This document shows positions 1 through 6,501 of a stretch of 21,962 nucleotides of DNA, piece by piece. Source of the stretch: Actinomycetes bacterium (GTDB lineage: Bacteria; Actinomycetota; Actinomycetes; Actinomycetales; Microbacteriaceae); the NCBI GenBank assembly GCA_023386365.1, contig JAEWJX010000062.1:1-21962 (forward strand). Reading direction: 5' to 3'. The position numbers and the translations under genes are program-made. Within the stretch, counting starts at the first letter, position 1, and every line of letters starts with the position of its first letter. The notes beneath the pieces are model-generated. The model saw only the letters and a program-made list of their open reading frames with translations, ran no database searches and had not been told where the DNA came from.

Positions 1-117
1 GACATCCGTCGCATCGAGACTCTGAAAGACGGCACCGAGGCGGTCGGCAACCGCACGCGCGTCAAGGTGGTCAAGAACAAGATGGCGCCGCCCTTCAAGC
101 AGGCCGAGTTCGACATC
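1..117 (+). repeat. Direct repeat, copy 1, within recA
   Basis: These 117 bases are identical to 493-609. They encode the RecA segment DIRRIETL to AEFDI. The match begins at the first base of the window, so its true left end is unknown. It stops at base 118 (G here, C at 610), and beyond that the copies are clearly diverged. Confidence 0.97.
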
Positions 118-900
118 GTCTACGGCAAGGGCATCTCACGCGAGGGCTCGATCATCGACATGGGCGTGGACAACGGGATCATCCGCAAGTCCGGGTCCTG
201 GTTCACCTCCGGGGACGACCAACTCGGCCAGGGCAAGGAGAACGTCCGACAGTTCCTGGTCGACAACCCCGAACTCGCCAATGAGATCGAGGGCGAGATG
301 GGCGACAGCCACGTCGGTCTGCAGGCCCGCCTCATGTCGCAGGCCCTCCGCAAGCTCACCGGTGGCCTCAACCAGACCCAGACCACCATGATCTTCATCA
401 ACCAGCTCCGCGAGAAGATCGGTGTCTTCTTCGGCAGCCCCGAGACCACCGCCGGTGGTAAGGCCCTCAAGTTCTACGCGTCCGTGCGACTCGACATCCG
501 TCGCATCGAGACTCTGAAAGACGGCACCGAGGCGGTCGGCAACCGCACGCGCGTCAAGGTGGTCAAGAACAAGATGGCGCCGCCCTTCAAGCAGGCCGAG
601 TTCGACATCCTCTACGGGGTGGGCATCTCCCGCGAGGGCAGCCTGATCGACTACGGCGTCGAGCACGAGATCGTGCGCAAGTCGGGCGCCTGGTACACCT
701 ACGACGGCGACCAGCTGGGTCAGGGCAAGGAGAACGCACGCAACTTCCTGCTCGAGCACCCCGAGATCGCCAACGAGATCGAGCAGAAGATCCTCGTGAA
801 GCTCGGGGTCGGTGCCGCCGGCAAGGCGGCTCAGGCCGAAGCCTCGAACGTGGAGTCGCTCGGCGACAAGCTCGCCGCGCGCAAGGCGTCGGGCGAGTAG
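1..900 (+). CDS. recA: RecA recombinase, 3' part, with an internal duplication
   Basis: RecA binds single-stranded DNA, drives strand exchange and stimulates LexA self-cleavage. The frame is open from base 1, so the gene enters from the left and GTG 67 is not a real start. The order is abnormal. Residues 1-97 are a RecA C-terminal core segment (DIRRIETL to NEIE). It runs straight into GEMGDSHVGLQ, which in RecA lies upstream of that segment. The chain then passes through the L2 region (TTAGGKALKFYASVR) to a second DIRRIETL-to-NEIE segment and a normal tail ending at TAG 898-900. One lap is 492 bases (164 codons). Bases 1-117 and 493-609 are identical; after that the two copies fall to about 41 of 60 identical residues. 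If the N-terminal half lies upstream, the protein would be about 164 residues too long. An assembly chimera is an equally good explanation. RecA identity is certain; the arrangement is not. Confidence 0.9.
   Translation, partial: DIRRIETLKDGTEAVGNRTRVKVVKNKMAPPFKQAEFDIVYGKGISREGSIIDMGVDNGIIRKSGSWFTSGDDQLGQGKENVRQFLVDNPELANEIEGEMGDSHVGLQARLMSQALRKLTGGLNQTQTTMIFINQLREKIGVFFGSPETTAGGKALKFYASVRLDIRRIETLKDGTEAVGNRTRVKVVKNKMAPPFKQAEFDILYGVGISREGSLIDYGVEHEIVRKSGAWYTYDGDQLGQGKENARNFLLEHPEIANEIEQKILVKLGVGAAGKAAQAEASNVESLGDKLAARKASGE
283..291 (+). other. recA: Novel junction in recA at GAGATCGAG microhomology
   Basis: GAGATCGAG encodes EIE both at the end of the RecA core (ANEIE, also at 775-783) and, in canonical RecA, just before GEMGDSHVGL. 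Here the upstream side reads as the core end and the downstream side as the middle of RecA, so the nine bases mark the join. Short shared sequence at a join fits microhomology-mediated duplication, template switching or a chimeric read. Confidence 0.8.
493..609 (+). repeat. Direct repeat, copy 2, within recA
   Basis: Identical to 1-117 at an offset of 492 bases, in the same frame. This copy lies in the normal RecA context: L2 loop upstream, C-terminal domain and stop codon downstream. Confidence 0.97.
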
Positions 901-908
901 GGATCGTC

Positions 909-1568
909 GTGGATGAGACCGACGACCGGCTCGCCCCGGTCAGCTACCTGTTCGGCGAGCGAGGCGCGGACGCGCGCCCGTCGTCGGTCTCATCCCGACC
1001 CCTCGACGCCACCGAGCACGACGAGGAGGCGGGCTGGAACGACGCCTGGGGCACCGACGTCGACGATGCAGACGCGCGCGTCACCGATGCCGAGACCGAG
1101 CAGATCTCGATGAAGGCCCTCGCGCGTCGATCGCTGTCACGTCGCGAACTGGAGCGCACGCTCCGGGATCGCGGGGTCGACGACGACGCCATCGCGCGCG
1201 AGTGTGAGCGGCTGGTGCGAGTGGGTCTCCTCGACGATGCCGCGCTCGCTCAGACGCTCGTCGCAACCCTGCAAGAACGCAAAGGCCTCGGCCGCACGGC
1301 GATCGCGGCAGAACTCACCCGCAGGCTCCTGGCGCCGGCGGCGATCGAGTACGCCCTCGAGCTCATCGACACAGGAGACGAGCTCGCTCGGGCACGCGAG
1401 GTGGCCCGCAAGCGGGCGTCCCAACTGAGCAACCTCGACCGCGACACCGCCGTGCGTCGACTCAGCGGCTACCTGGCCCGACGCGGATACTCGGGCAGCA
1501 CCGTGCGCGCGGCAGTGGATCAGGTGCTCCCTCTACGTCAGACCGGGTCGACGGTGCGGTTCCGCTAG
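909..1568 (+). CDS. recX: RecX, regulator of RecA
   Basis: RecX binds RecA filaments and limits their extension and activity. The C-terminal two thirds (about residues 66-210 of 219) is a typical RecX three-helix repeat region, with SMKALARRSLSRRELERTL, a GLLDD segment, and YLARRGYSG near the end. The first 65 residues are acidic and low in complexity and look like a disordered extension, common in actinobacterial RecX. The GTG start at 909 is preceded by AGGGA at 899-903, five bases away, overlapping the recA stop region. The gap to recA is only 8 bases, so the two are probably cotranscribed and translationally coupled. This placement directly after recA supports the call. The downstream lipoprotein's -10 element uses the recX stop codon. 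Confidence 0.93.
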   Translation: MDETDDRLAPVSYLFGERGADARPSSVSSRPLDATEHDEEAGWNDAWGTDVDDADARVTDAETEQISMKALARRSLSRRELERTLRDRGVDDDAIARECERLVRVGLLDDAALAQTLVATLQERKGLGRTAIAAELTRRLLAPAAIEYALELIDTGDELARAREVARKRASQLSNLDRDTAVRRLSGYLARRGYSGSTVRAAVDQVLPLRQTGSTVRFR

Positions 1569-1571
1569 TCT
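1566..1571 (+). promoter_or_regulatory. -10 element (TAGTCT) of a leaderless lipoprotein gene
   Basis: TAGTCT ends 7 bases before the ATG at 1579, and no Shine-Dalgarno sequence is present. TANNNT at this distance is the actinobacterial leaderless pattern. The TAG of the hexamer is the recX stop codon. No clear -35 is visible. Confidence 0.55.
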
Positions 1572-1578
1572 CCCTGGC

Positions 1579-1992
1579 ATGACAACCACCACCCCCCGCA
1601 CCCGCATCATCGGCGGCCTCGCCGCCGCCCTGTTCGCGGCGGCAGCCCTCGCCGGCTGCGCCTTCATCCCCAGCATTCCCGATGCATCCACCGGCGGCGG
1701 CTCCGACACGCCCGAGCTCGCCGGCACCACGTGGAGCGGCGTCGACTCCGACGGCGACGAGTGGGGCCTCGAACTGCAGAGCGACGGCACCGTCGGCCTC
1801 AACTACAACGGCGAAGCGTTCGACGACGCCGGCGATGTCTGGGCGCAGGCCGGTGACACGGTCACCTTCCACATCGGTTTCGACGACGGCGACATCGACA
1901 TGATCGGTCAGTATGAGGGCCTCGACGCGCCGATGGAGACCACCGGCACCTACGAGGGTGGCACCTTCACCATCACCCTCACCCGCGAGTAG
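1579..1992 (+). CDS. Small secreted lipoprotein of unknown function
   Basis: The 137-residue product starts with a charged N-terminus, a hydrophobic stretch at about residues 11-25 and the lipobox LAGC, predicting lipidation at Cys27 and anchoring on the outer face of the membrane. A short Gly/Ser linker follows. The mature part (about residues 45-137) is acidic and repeatedly has Trp/Gly-containing beta-strand patterns such as TTWSGVDSDGDEWGLEL and YEGGTFTITL. That resembles small beta-barrel or META/lipocalin-like lipoproteins, but I cannot assign a family. It stands between recX and miaB with its own leaderless promoter and a hairpin after it, so it is probably a separate transcription unit. 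Function unknown. Confidence 0.85.
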   Translation: MTTTTPRTRIIGGLAAALFAAAALAGCAFIPSIPDASTGGGSDTPELAGTTWSGVDSDGDEWGLELQSDGTVGLNYNGEAFDDAGDVWAQAGDTVTFHIGFDDGDIDMIGQYEGLDAPMETTGTYEGGTFTITLTRE

Positions 1993-2000
1993 TCCACACC

Positions 2001-2027
2001 CGTCCGCCCCGGCAGCTGGGGCGGACG
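2001..2027 (+). terminator. Hairpin after the lipoprotein gene
   Basis: CGTCCGCCCC (2001-2010) and GGGGCGGACG (2018-2027) are perfect reverse complements separated by 7 bases. There is no T-tract, as is common for high-GC actinobacterial terminators. The miaB -10 element begins at the very next base. Confidence 0.65.
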
Positions 2028-2033
2028 TAGGAT
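2028..2033 (+). promoter_or_regulatory. -10 element (TAGGAT) for miaB
   Basis: TAGGAT ends 9 bases before the miaB ATG at 2043, giving a leaderless or nearly leaderless transcript. It directly abuts the preceding hairpin. No Shine-Dalgarno sequence precedes the ATG. Confidence 0.5.
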
Positions 2034-2042
2034 TACCGCACC

Positions 2043-3557
2043 ATGACGTTGCTCGACGCAGGCCCGGAGAACCGGGCGAACACCGCCCCGCGCCCCTACG
2101 AGGTGCGCACCTTCGGCTGCCAGATGAACGTGCACGACTCCGAACGTCTCAGCGGGTCGCTCGAAGCGGCCGGCTACGTGCGGGCTGCAGACGGCGACGC
2201 CGACATCGTGGTCATCAACACCTGCGCGGTTCGAGAGAACGCCGACAACAAGCTGTACGGCACCCTCGGGCATCTCGCGAACACCAAGCGTCAGCACGAG
2301 GGCATGCAGATCGCCGTCGGCGGGTGCCTCGCGCAGAAAGACAAGAACGTCATCCTCGAGAAAGCACCCTGGGTGGACGTCGTCTTCGGCACCCACAACA
2401 TGGGGTCGCTCCCGGCGATGCTGGAACGCGCCCGGCACAACGGAGAGGCGCAGCTCGAGATCCTCGAATCCCTCGAAGTCTTCCCCTCGACCCTCCCCAC
2501 CCGACGCGAATCCACCCACTCCGGCTGGGTGTCGATCTCCGTCGGCTGCAACAACACCTGCACCTTCTGCATCGTGCCCTCCCTGCGTGGCAAGGAGAAG
2601 GACCGGCGCCCCGGCGACATCCTCGCCGAGGTGGAGGCGCTCGTCGCCGACGGCGCCATCGAGGTGACCCTGCTCGGTCAGAACGTCAACTCGTACGGTG
2701 TCGAGTTCGGTGACCGGCTCGCGTTCGGCAAGCTACTGCGCGCCGCAGGTCAGATCGACGGTCTCGAACGCATCCGCTTCACCAGCCCGCATCCGGCCGC
2801 CTTCACCGACGACGTCATCGACGCGATGGCCGAGACGCCCAACGTGATGCCGCAGCTGCACATGCCGCTGCAGTCGGGTTCCGACCGCATCCTCAAGGCC
2901 ATGCGCCGTTCCTACCGCTCGGAGCGCTTCCTCGGCATCCTCGACCGGGTGCGTGAACGCATCCCGAACGCCGCGATCTCGACCGACATCATCGTCGGAT
3001 TCCCGGGGGAGACCGAAGAGGACTTCGCCGAGACGCTGCGGGTCGTCGAGCAGGCGCGTTTCGCCTCCGCCTTCACCTTCCAGTACTCGATCCGCCCCGG
3101 CACCCCCGCAGCGACCCTGCCCGATCAGCTGCCGAAGGCTGTCGTCCAGGAACGCTATGAGCGTCTGACGGCGCTCCAGGATCGCGTCTCGGGTGAAGAG
3201 GCGCAGAAACTCGTCGGCACACCGGTCGAGGTGCTCGTCGCTGCCGGCGAAGGGCGCCGCGACGACGAGACCCACCGCCTGTCCGGTCGCGCCGAAGACA
3301 ACCGTCTCGTCCACTTCGACGTGCCGACAGGCGGTCCTGTGCCTCGGCCAGGCGACGTCGTCAGCGTCGTCGTGACCCGCGCGACTCCGCACTTCCTCAT
3401 CGCGTCGCCGGAGGGCGAGGTGCTGCCGATCCGCCGCACCCGCGCGGGCGATGCCTGGGATCGTGCCGAGGCGGAGTCGTGCGCGGTGCCGTCCCCGGCC
3501 TCGCCGTCCGGCGTCCGTGCGGTCAGCCTCGGACTCCCCGGCCTGCGTCCCGCGTGA
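2043..3557 (+). CDS. miaB: tRNA-2-methylthio-N6-dimethylallyladenosine synthase MiaB
   Basis: MiaB is a radical-SAM methylthiotransferase that adds a methylthio group to i6A37 of tRNAs reading UNN codons, after MiaA has made i6A. The 504-residue product has the UPF0004 domain with cluster cysteines Cys26 (TFGCQMN), Cys61 (NTCAVREN) and Cys95 (GGCLAQKD). The radical-SAM triad CX3CX2C lies at Cys169/173/176 (GCNNTCTFC). A TRAM RNA-binding domain spans about residues 385-455. The last 45 or so residues form a Pro/Ser-rich tail with an extra Cys; I believe such tails occur in related actinobacteria. The ATG at 2043 follows a TAGGAT -10 element. The stop overlaps the miaA start by four bases (GTGA), coupling the two steps of the same modification. 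Confidence 0.96.
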   Translation: MTLLDAGPENRANTAPRPYEVRTFGCQMNVHDSERLSGSLEAAGYVRAADGDADIVVINTCAVRENADNKLYGTLGHLANTKRQHEGMQIAVGGCLAQKDKNVILEKAPWVDVVFGTHNMGSLPAMLERARHNGEAQLEILESLEVFPSTLPTRRESTHSGWVSISVGCNNTCTFCIVPSLRGKEKDRRPGDILAEVEALVADGAIEVTLLGQNVNSYGVEFGDRLAFGKLLRAAGQIDGLERIRFTSPHPAAFTDDVIDAMAETPNVMPQLHMPLQSGSDRILKAMRRSYRSERFLGILDRVRERIPNAAISTDIIVGFPGETEEDFAETLRVVEQARFASAFTFQYSIRPGTPAATLPDQLPKAVVQERYERLTALQDRVSGEEAQKLVGTPVEVLVAAGEGRRDDETHRLSGRAEDNRLVHFDVPTGGPVPRPGDVVSVVVTRATPHFLIASPEGEVLPIRRTRAGDAWDRAEAESCAVPSPASPSGVRAVSLGLPGLRPA

Positions 3558-4486
3558 CCTCGCTCGTCGCCGTCGTCGGCGCCACGGGCACCGGCAAGTC
3601 CGACCTGTCTCTCGACCTCGCCGAGCGGCTGGCGGCATCCGGACGCCCCGCCGAAATCGTGAACGCGGATGCCATGCAGCTGTATCGGGGCATGGACATC
3701 GGCACCGCGAAGCTCCACCCCGGCGAGCGTCGCGGGGTGCCGCACCACCTGCTCGACGTGCTCGACCCGCGCGAGGAGGCAAGCGTCGCGCGCTACCAGG
3801 TCGAGGCGCGCGCCGTGATCGACGACATCCTCGCGCGGAGGGCTGTGCCGATCCTGGTCGGCGGCAGCGGCCTGTACGTCTCGGGGGTCGTCTACGACTT
3901 CCGTTTCCCCGGAACGGATCCCGCGGTCCGTTCGCGCCTCGAGGCGGAGCTCGACGCCGTCGGTCCGGGCGCGCTGTTCACTCGGCTGCGCGCCGTCGAC
4001 CCGGAGGCGGCGCAGGCGATCGGCCCGCACAACGGTCGCCGCATCGTGCGCGCCCTCGAGGTCGTGGAGTTGACGGGGGAGCCGTTCGGTGCGGGTCTCG
4101 GCGCGGAGTCGGTGCCGTGGCGCCCGACCACCACCATCGTCCTGGGGCTCGACCGCGCTCAGCTCGTCGAGCGTCTCGACGCCCGCGTCGAGCGGATGTG
4201 GCGTGATGGTCTCGTGGATGAGGTGGCCCGCCTGCGGCCCGAGGGCTTCGGTGTGACAGCGAGCCGGGCGATCGGCTATGCGCAGGCTCTCGCGCAACTC
4301 GACGGGCAACTCACCGAGCGTGAGGCGATCGAACAGACCGCCGCGCTGACCCGTCGCTACGCGCGACGCCAGGTCTCGTGGTTCGGCCGCGATCGTGAGG
4401 CGGTGCGGCTCGCCGCCGACGACCCCTCGCTGGTCGAGAAGGCGCTGAGCGTCGTCCAGACGACCGCCGGTAGGCTTCCCGGGTGA
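3554..4486 (+). CDS. miaA: tRNA dimethylallyltransferase MiaA
   Basis: MiaA transfers the dimethylallyl group of DMAPP to N6 of A37 in tRNA, giving the substrate of MiaB. The product is 310 residues from GTG 3554. It has the P-loop GATGTGKS at residues 9-16, the substrate-binding segment NADAMQLYRGMDIGTAK, PHHLLDV, GGSGLYV, and the tRNA-binding C-terminal part with IGYAQAL and RRYARRQVSWFGRD. The reading frame is open further upstream (GTG 3479), but that part overlaps miaB and lies before the conserved N-terminus. GTG 3554 overlaps the miaB stop as GTGA, which is why I chose it. The 3' end overlaps dapF in the same four-base way and carries the dapF -10 element. Confidence 0.96.
   Translation: MTSLVAVVGATGTGKSDLSLDLAERLAASGRPAEIVNADAMQLYRGMDIGTAKLHPGERRGVPHHLLDVLDPREEASVARYQVEARAVIDDILARRAVPILVGGSGLYVSGVVYDFRFPGTDPAVRSRLEAELDAVGPGALFTRLRAVDPEAAQAIGPHNGRRIVRALEVVELTGEPFGAGLGAESVPWRPTTTIVLGLDRAQLVERLDARVERMWRDGLVDEVARLRPEGFGVTASRAIGYAQALAQLDGQLTEREAIEQTAALTRRYARRQVSWFGRDREAVRLAADDPSLVEKALSVVQTTAGRLPG
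4471..4476 (+). promoter_or_regulatory. -10 element (TAGGCT) for dapF inside the end of miaA
   Basis: TAGGCT ends 6 bases before the dapF GTG at 4483, the leaderless spacing. dapF may therefore be expressed both by read-through from miaA and from its own start. Confidence 0.5.
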
Positions 4487-5358
4487 GTATCGAGATCGCC
4501 TTCACCAAGGGCCACGGCACGGGCAACGACTTCGTGCTGTTCTCCGACCCGGACGGTGCGATCGACCTCGACGCTACCCAGCTGGCCACGTTGGCCGACC
4601 GTCATTTCGGTGTCGGCGGCGACGGCGTGATCCGCGCCGTCCGCTCGTCGCAGCTTCCCGAGGGCGATGCGGTTCTCGCCGTCGACCCGTCCGCCGAGTG
4701 GTTCATGGACTACCACAACGCCGACGGCAGCCCGGCGGAGATGTGCGGTAACGGCATCCGCGTCTACGGCGCGTATCTGATCTCGGAGGGCCTGCTCGAG
4801 CTGGCTGTCGGTGAGACGGTCGCCATCGGCACCCGCGGCGGGGTGCGGCAGTTGACGCGCACCGGCGACGGCTTCGAGGTCGACCTCGGTCCGTTCGTGG
4901 TGGCCGGTGAGGCGATGGTCTCGGCGCGCCGCCTCGATGTCGACCGACCGGGCCTCGCGGTGGGTGTCGGCAACCCCCACGTTGTGGTGGCCCTCGCCGA
5001 CGACGACGAACTGGAGGCGCTCGACCTGAGCGAGGCTCCCGTGGTGACCCCGGCGCCCCCGGATGGCGCGAACGTGGAGTTCGTGGTGCCCGCCGAGCCG
5101 CTCATCGCCGCAGGTGTGGGTCGCATCCGGATGCGCGTGCACGAGCGCGGTAGCGGCGAGACGTTGTCGTGCGGCACGGGCGCGGCGGCGGCGGCTCTCG
5201 CGACCCGCTCGTGGGCGGGTGCCGGTGCCCCGGATGCGTGGCGCGTGCAGGTGCCCGGCGGGGTCGTGGGGGTGCGTGTCGCCGAGACGGTGGACGGGCC
5301 CCACGTGTTCCTCAGCGGACCCGCCGAACTCGTCTTCGACGGCGTGCTCGAACTCTGA
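4483..5358 (+). CDS. dapF: Diaminopimelate epimerase
   Basis: DapF converts LL- to meso-diaminopimelate without cofactor, the last step before lysine and a peptidoglycan precursor. The 291-residue product carries both catalytic cysteines: Cys88 in EMCGNGIRV and Cys230 in LSCGTGAAAA. It also has the N-terminal GHGTGNDFV and GGDGVI motifs and the GNPHVV segment. The GTG at 4483 overlaps the miaA stop by four bases, and a TAGGCT hexamer lies 6 bases upstream. miaA-dapF adjacency is common in actinobacteria and probably reflects operon history, since the functions are unrelated. The gene ends 4 bases from the end of the convergent SRPBCC gene, leaving no room for a terminator hairpin between them. 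Confidence 0.96.
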   Translation: MSIEIAFTKGHGTGNDFVLFSDPDGAIDLDATQLATLADRHFGVGGDGVIRAVRSSQLPEGDAVLAVDPSAEWFMDYHNADGSPAEMCGNGIRVYGAYLISEGLLELAVGETVAIGTRGGVRQLTRTGDGFEVDLGPFVVAGEAMVSARRLDVDRPGLAVGVGNPHVVVALADDDELEALDLSEAPVVTPAPPDGANVEFVVPAEPLIAAGVGRIRMRVHERGSGETLSCGTGAAAAALATRSWAGAGAPDAWRVQVPGGVVGVRVAETVDGPHVFLSGPAELVFDGVLEL

Positions 5359-5362
5359 GCCT

Positions 5363-5803
5363 TCAGGAGCTTTCCACGAGGGCGGCTGCGCGGCGCGCGT
5401 CTGCCGCCTCGGTGCGACGAATCGTCCATGCGATCAGTGGGCCCAGCAGCCGGTCGCTTCCGGTCAGCACCAGGACCTTCTCGGTCACCAGTTCGCAGTG
5501 GTCGTCGCCACGCGCCACGATCCGTCGGGTGCCGTGGGCCTGTGCGCCACCGATGACGCGCCACGAGAAGGATTCGCCGTCGACGACCTCGTGCACCTCC
5601 ACATCACTGCGGATGTCGCGACCGAGTACCCGCAACTGCTCGATCGCGCGCGCCCCGTTGTGAACCCGGCCCGCGGGCGTCTGCGTCATGAGGCTCACGC
5701 CTCGCCGCCAGCGGGGGTCGTTCGCGTAGTCGGACAGCACGGCCCATGCCGCCGATGCGGGTGCCGAGATTGGTGCGCGGCCGACGATACGGATGGGTGG
5801 CAC
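5363..5803 (-). CDS. SRPBCC-fold (polyketide cyclase/dehydrase-like) protein
   Basis: The product is 146 residues from GTG 5803. It opens with IVGRAPISAPASAAWAVLSDYANDPRW, the usual start of START/Bet v1-type SRPBCC domains, where a first strand is followed by a helix with a Trp. Alternating strands such as DVEVHEVVDGESFSWRV and a long C-terminal helix complete the fold. Such proteins have a hydrophobic pocket; the ligand cannot be read from sequence. The frame is open to 5941 but overlaps the methyltransferase gene there, so I chose the GTG 8 bases after that gene's stop. No strong ribosome binding site is visible, which suggests coupling to the upstream methyltransferase. Function unknown. 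Confidence 0.85.
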   Translation of the reverse strand: MPPIRIVGRAPISAPASAAWAVLSDYANDPRWRRGVSLMTQTPAGRVHNGARAIEQLRVLGRDIRSDVEVHEVVDGESFSWRVIGGAQAHGTRRIVARGDDHCELVTEKVLVLTGSDRLLGPLIAWTIRRTEAADARRAAALVESS

Positions 5804-5811
5804 GGCGGCTT

Positions 5812-6459
5812 CTACCCGACGACGTCGATCGGCTCGGTGAGCCCGGTCCCCGAGCGGTGCCGCACGCGCAGCACCCGGTAGCCCTTGCTGGTCGCGGCGC
5901 GCAGCACGGTGAAGTCTTCGGGGAGCTCCGCCTGCAGCCACCGGTGCAGCGAATCGGACCCGAGGTTGCGCTGCACGACGAGCCAGGCATCCGATCCGCT
6001 GTCGAGGCGCGGGAGCCAGTGCGACAGCATCGCGTGCAGTTCGTTCTTACCGACGCGGATGGGCGGGTTCGACCAGATGGTGCGGAACCGCACCTCGGCG
6101 GGAACATCTTCGGGGCGGCAGACGTTGACATTGGTGAGTCCGAGGGATTCGGCGTTGCGCCGCACCATGTCGAGCGAGCGTTCGTTGACGTCGACCGCCC
6201 ACACGGTTGCGCGCGGCGACTCGAGAGCCAGGGTCAAGGCGATCGGTCCCCAGCCGCAGCCGAGGTCGAGGAAGTCGCCCCCGGGCGGAGGGGCTGCGGT
6301 GTGCGCCAGCAGCACCTGGGTGCCGGTGTCGATCCGCTCCGGGCTGAAGATCCCGTTGGCCGTGGTGACCTGCACGTCGCGGCCGGCGAGGCGCACGGAG
6401 ATGGTGCGGAGCACTGCGTCGCCGGACGGGGACGACGAGAAATAGTGCTCGGATGGCAT
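5812..6459 (-). CDS. RsmC-like class I SAM-dependent methyltransferase
   Basis: The 215-residue protein has the SAM-binding motif DLGCGWG at residues 65-71, an acidic motif II (AVDVNERS) and NPPI at 131-134. NPPI/NPPY is the catalytic motif of N2-guanine and N6-adenine methyltransferases. The FSPERIDTGTQVLL segment before motif I matches the RsmC/RsmD-type MTS family. The E. coli 16S rRNA G1207 enzyme RsmC is about 340 residues because of a second, inactive N-terminal copy. This protein is single-domain, like B. subtilis YbxB. 16S rRNA methylation is therefore the likely role, but the substrate is inferred. The ATG at 6459 has TAAGTT 6 bases upstream and no Shine-Dalgarno sequence. Confidence 0.88.
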   Translation of the reverse strand: MPSEHYFSSSPSGDAVLRTISVRLAGRDVQVTTANGIFSPERIDTGTQVLLAHTAAPPPGGDFLDLGCGWGPIALTLALESPRATVWAVDVNERSLDMVRRNAESLGLTNVNVCRPEDVPAEVRFRTIWSNPPIRVGKNELHAMLSHWLPRLDSGSDAWLVVQRNLGSDSLHRWLQAELPEDFTVLRAATSKGYRVLRVRHRSGTGLTEPIDVVG

Positions 6460-6465
6460 GCAGGG

Positions 6466-6471
6466 AACTTA
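6466..6471 (-). promoter_or_regulatory. -10 element (TAAGTT) of the RsmC-like gene
   Basis: Reading the minus strand, TAAGTT ends 6 bases before ATG 6459, the leaderless spacing. It lies only 15 bases from the plus-strand hflX -10, so the two promoters of the 42-base divergent gap probably interfere. Confidence 0.55.
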
Positions 6472-6486
6472 TCGGAAACGAGTGAC

Positions 6487-6492
6487 TAGGGT
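6487..6492 (+). promoter_or_regulatory. -10 element (TAGGGT) for hflX
   Basis: TAGGGT ends 9 bases before the hflX ATG at 6502. There is no Shine-Dalgarno sequence, so the transcript is probably leaderless or nearly so. Confidence 0.45.
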
Positions 6493-6501
6493 TAACCGAA
6501 C

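Noticed and set aside
1..492. Intein or other inserted element in recA
   Set aside because: The extra segment is RecA sequence itself throughout; there are no intein splice motifs or endonuclease domain.
67..900. GTG 67 as a genuine recA start
   Set aside because: It lies inside conserved RecA core sequence and the frame is open to base 1, so the gene is simply cut by the window edge.
1913..2713. Plus-strand open frame across the lipoprotein end and miaB
   Set aside because: Arg/Pro/Ala-rich shadow frame overlapping the miaB radical-SAM protein; it also crosses the terminator hairpin.
3425..3557. MiaB C-terminal tail as a fusion or frameshift
   Set aside because: The tail is in frame, ends in a GTGA overlap with miaA, and similar Pro/Ser tails are, as far as I recall, usual in related MiaB proteins.
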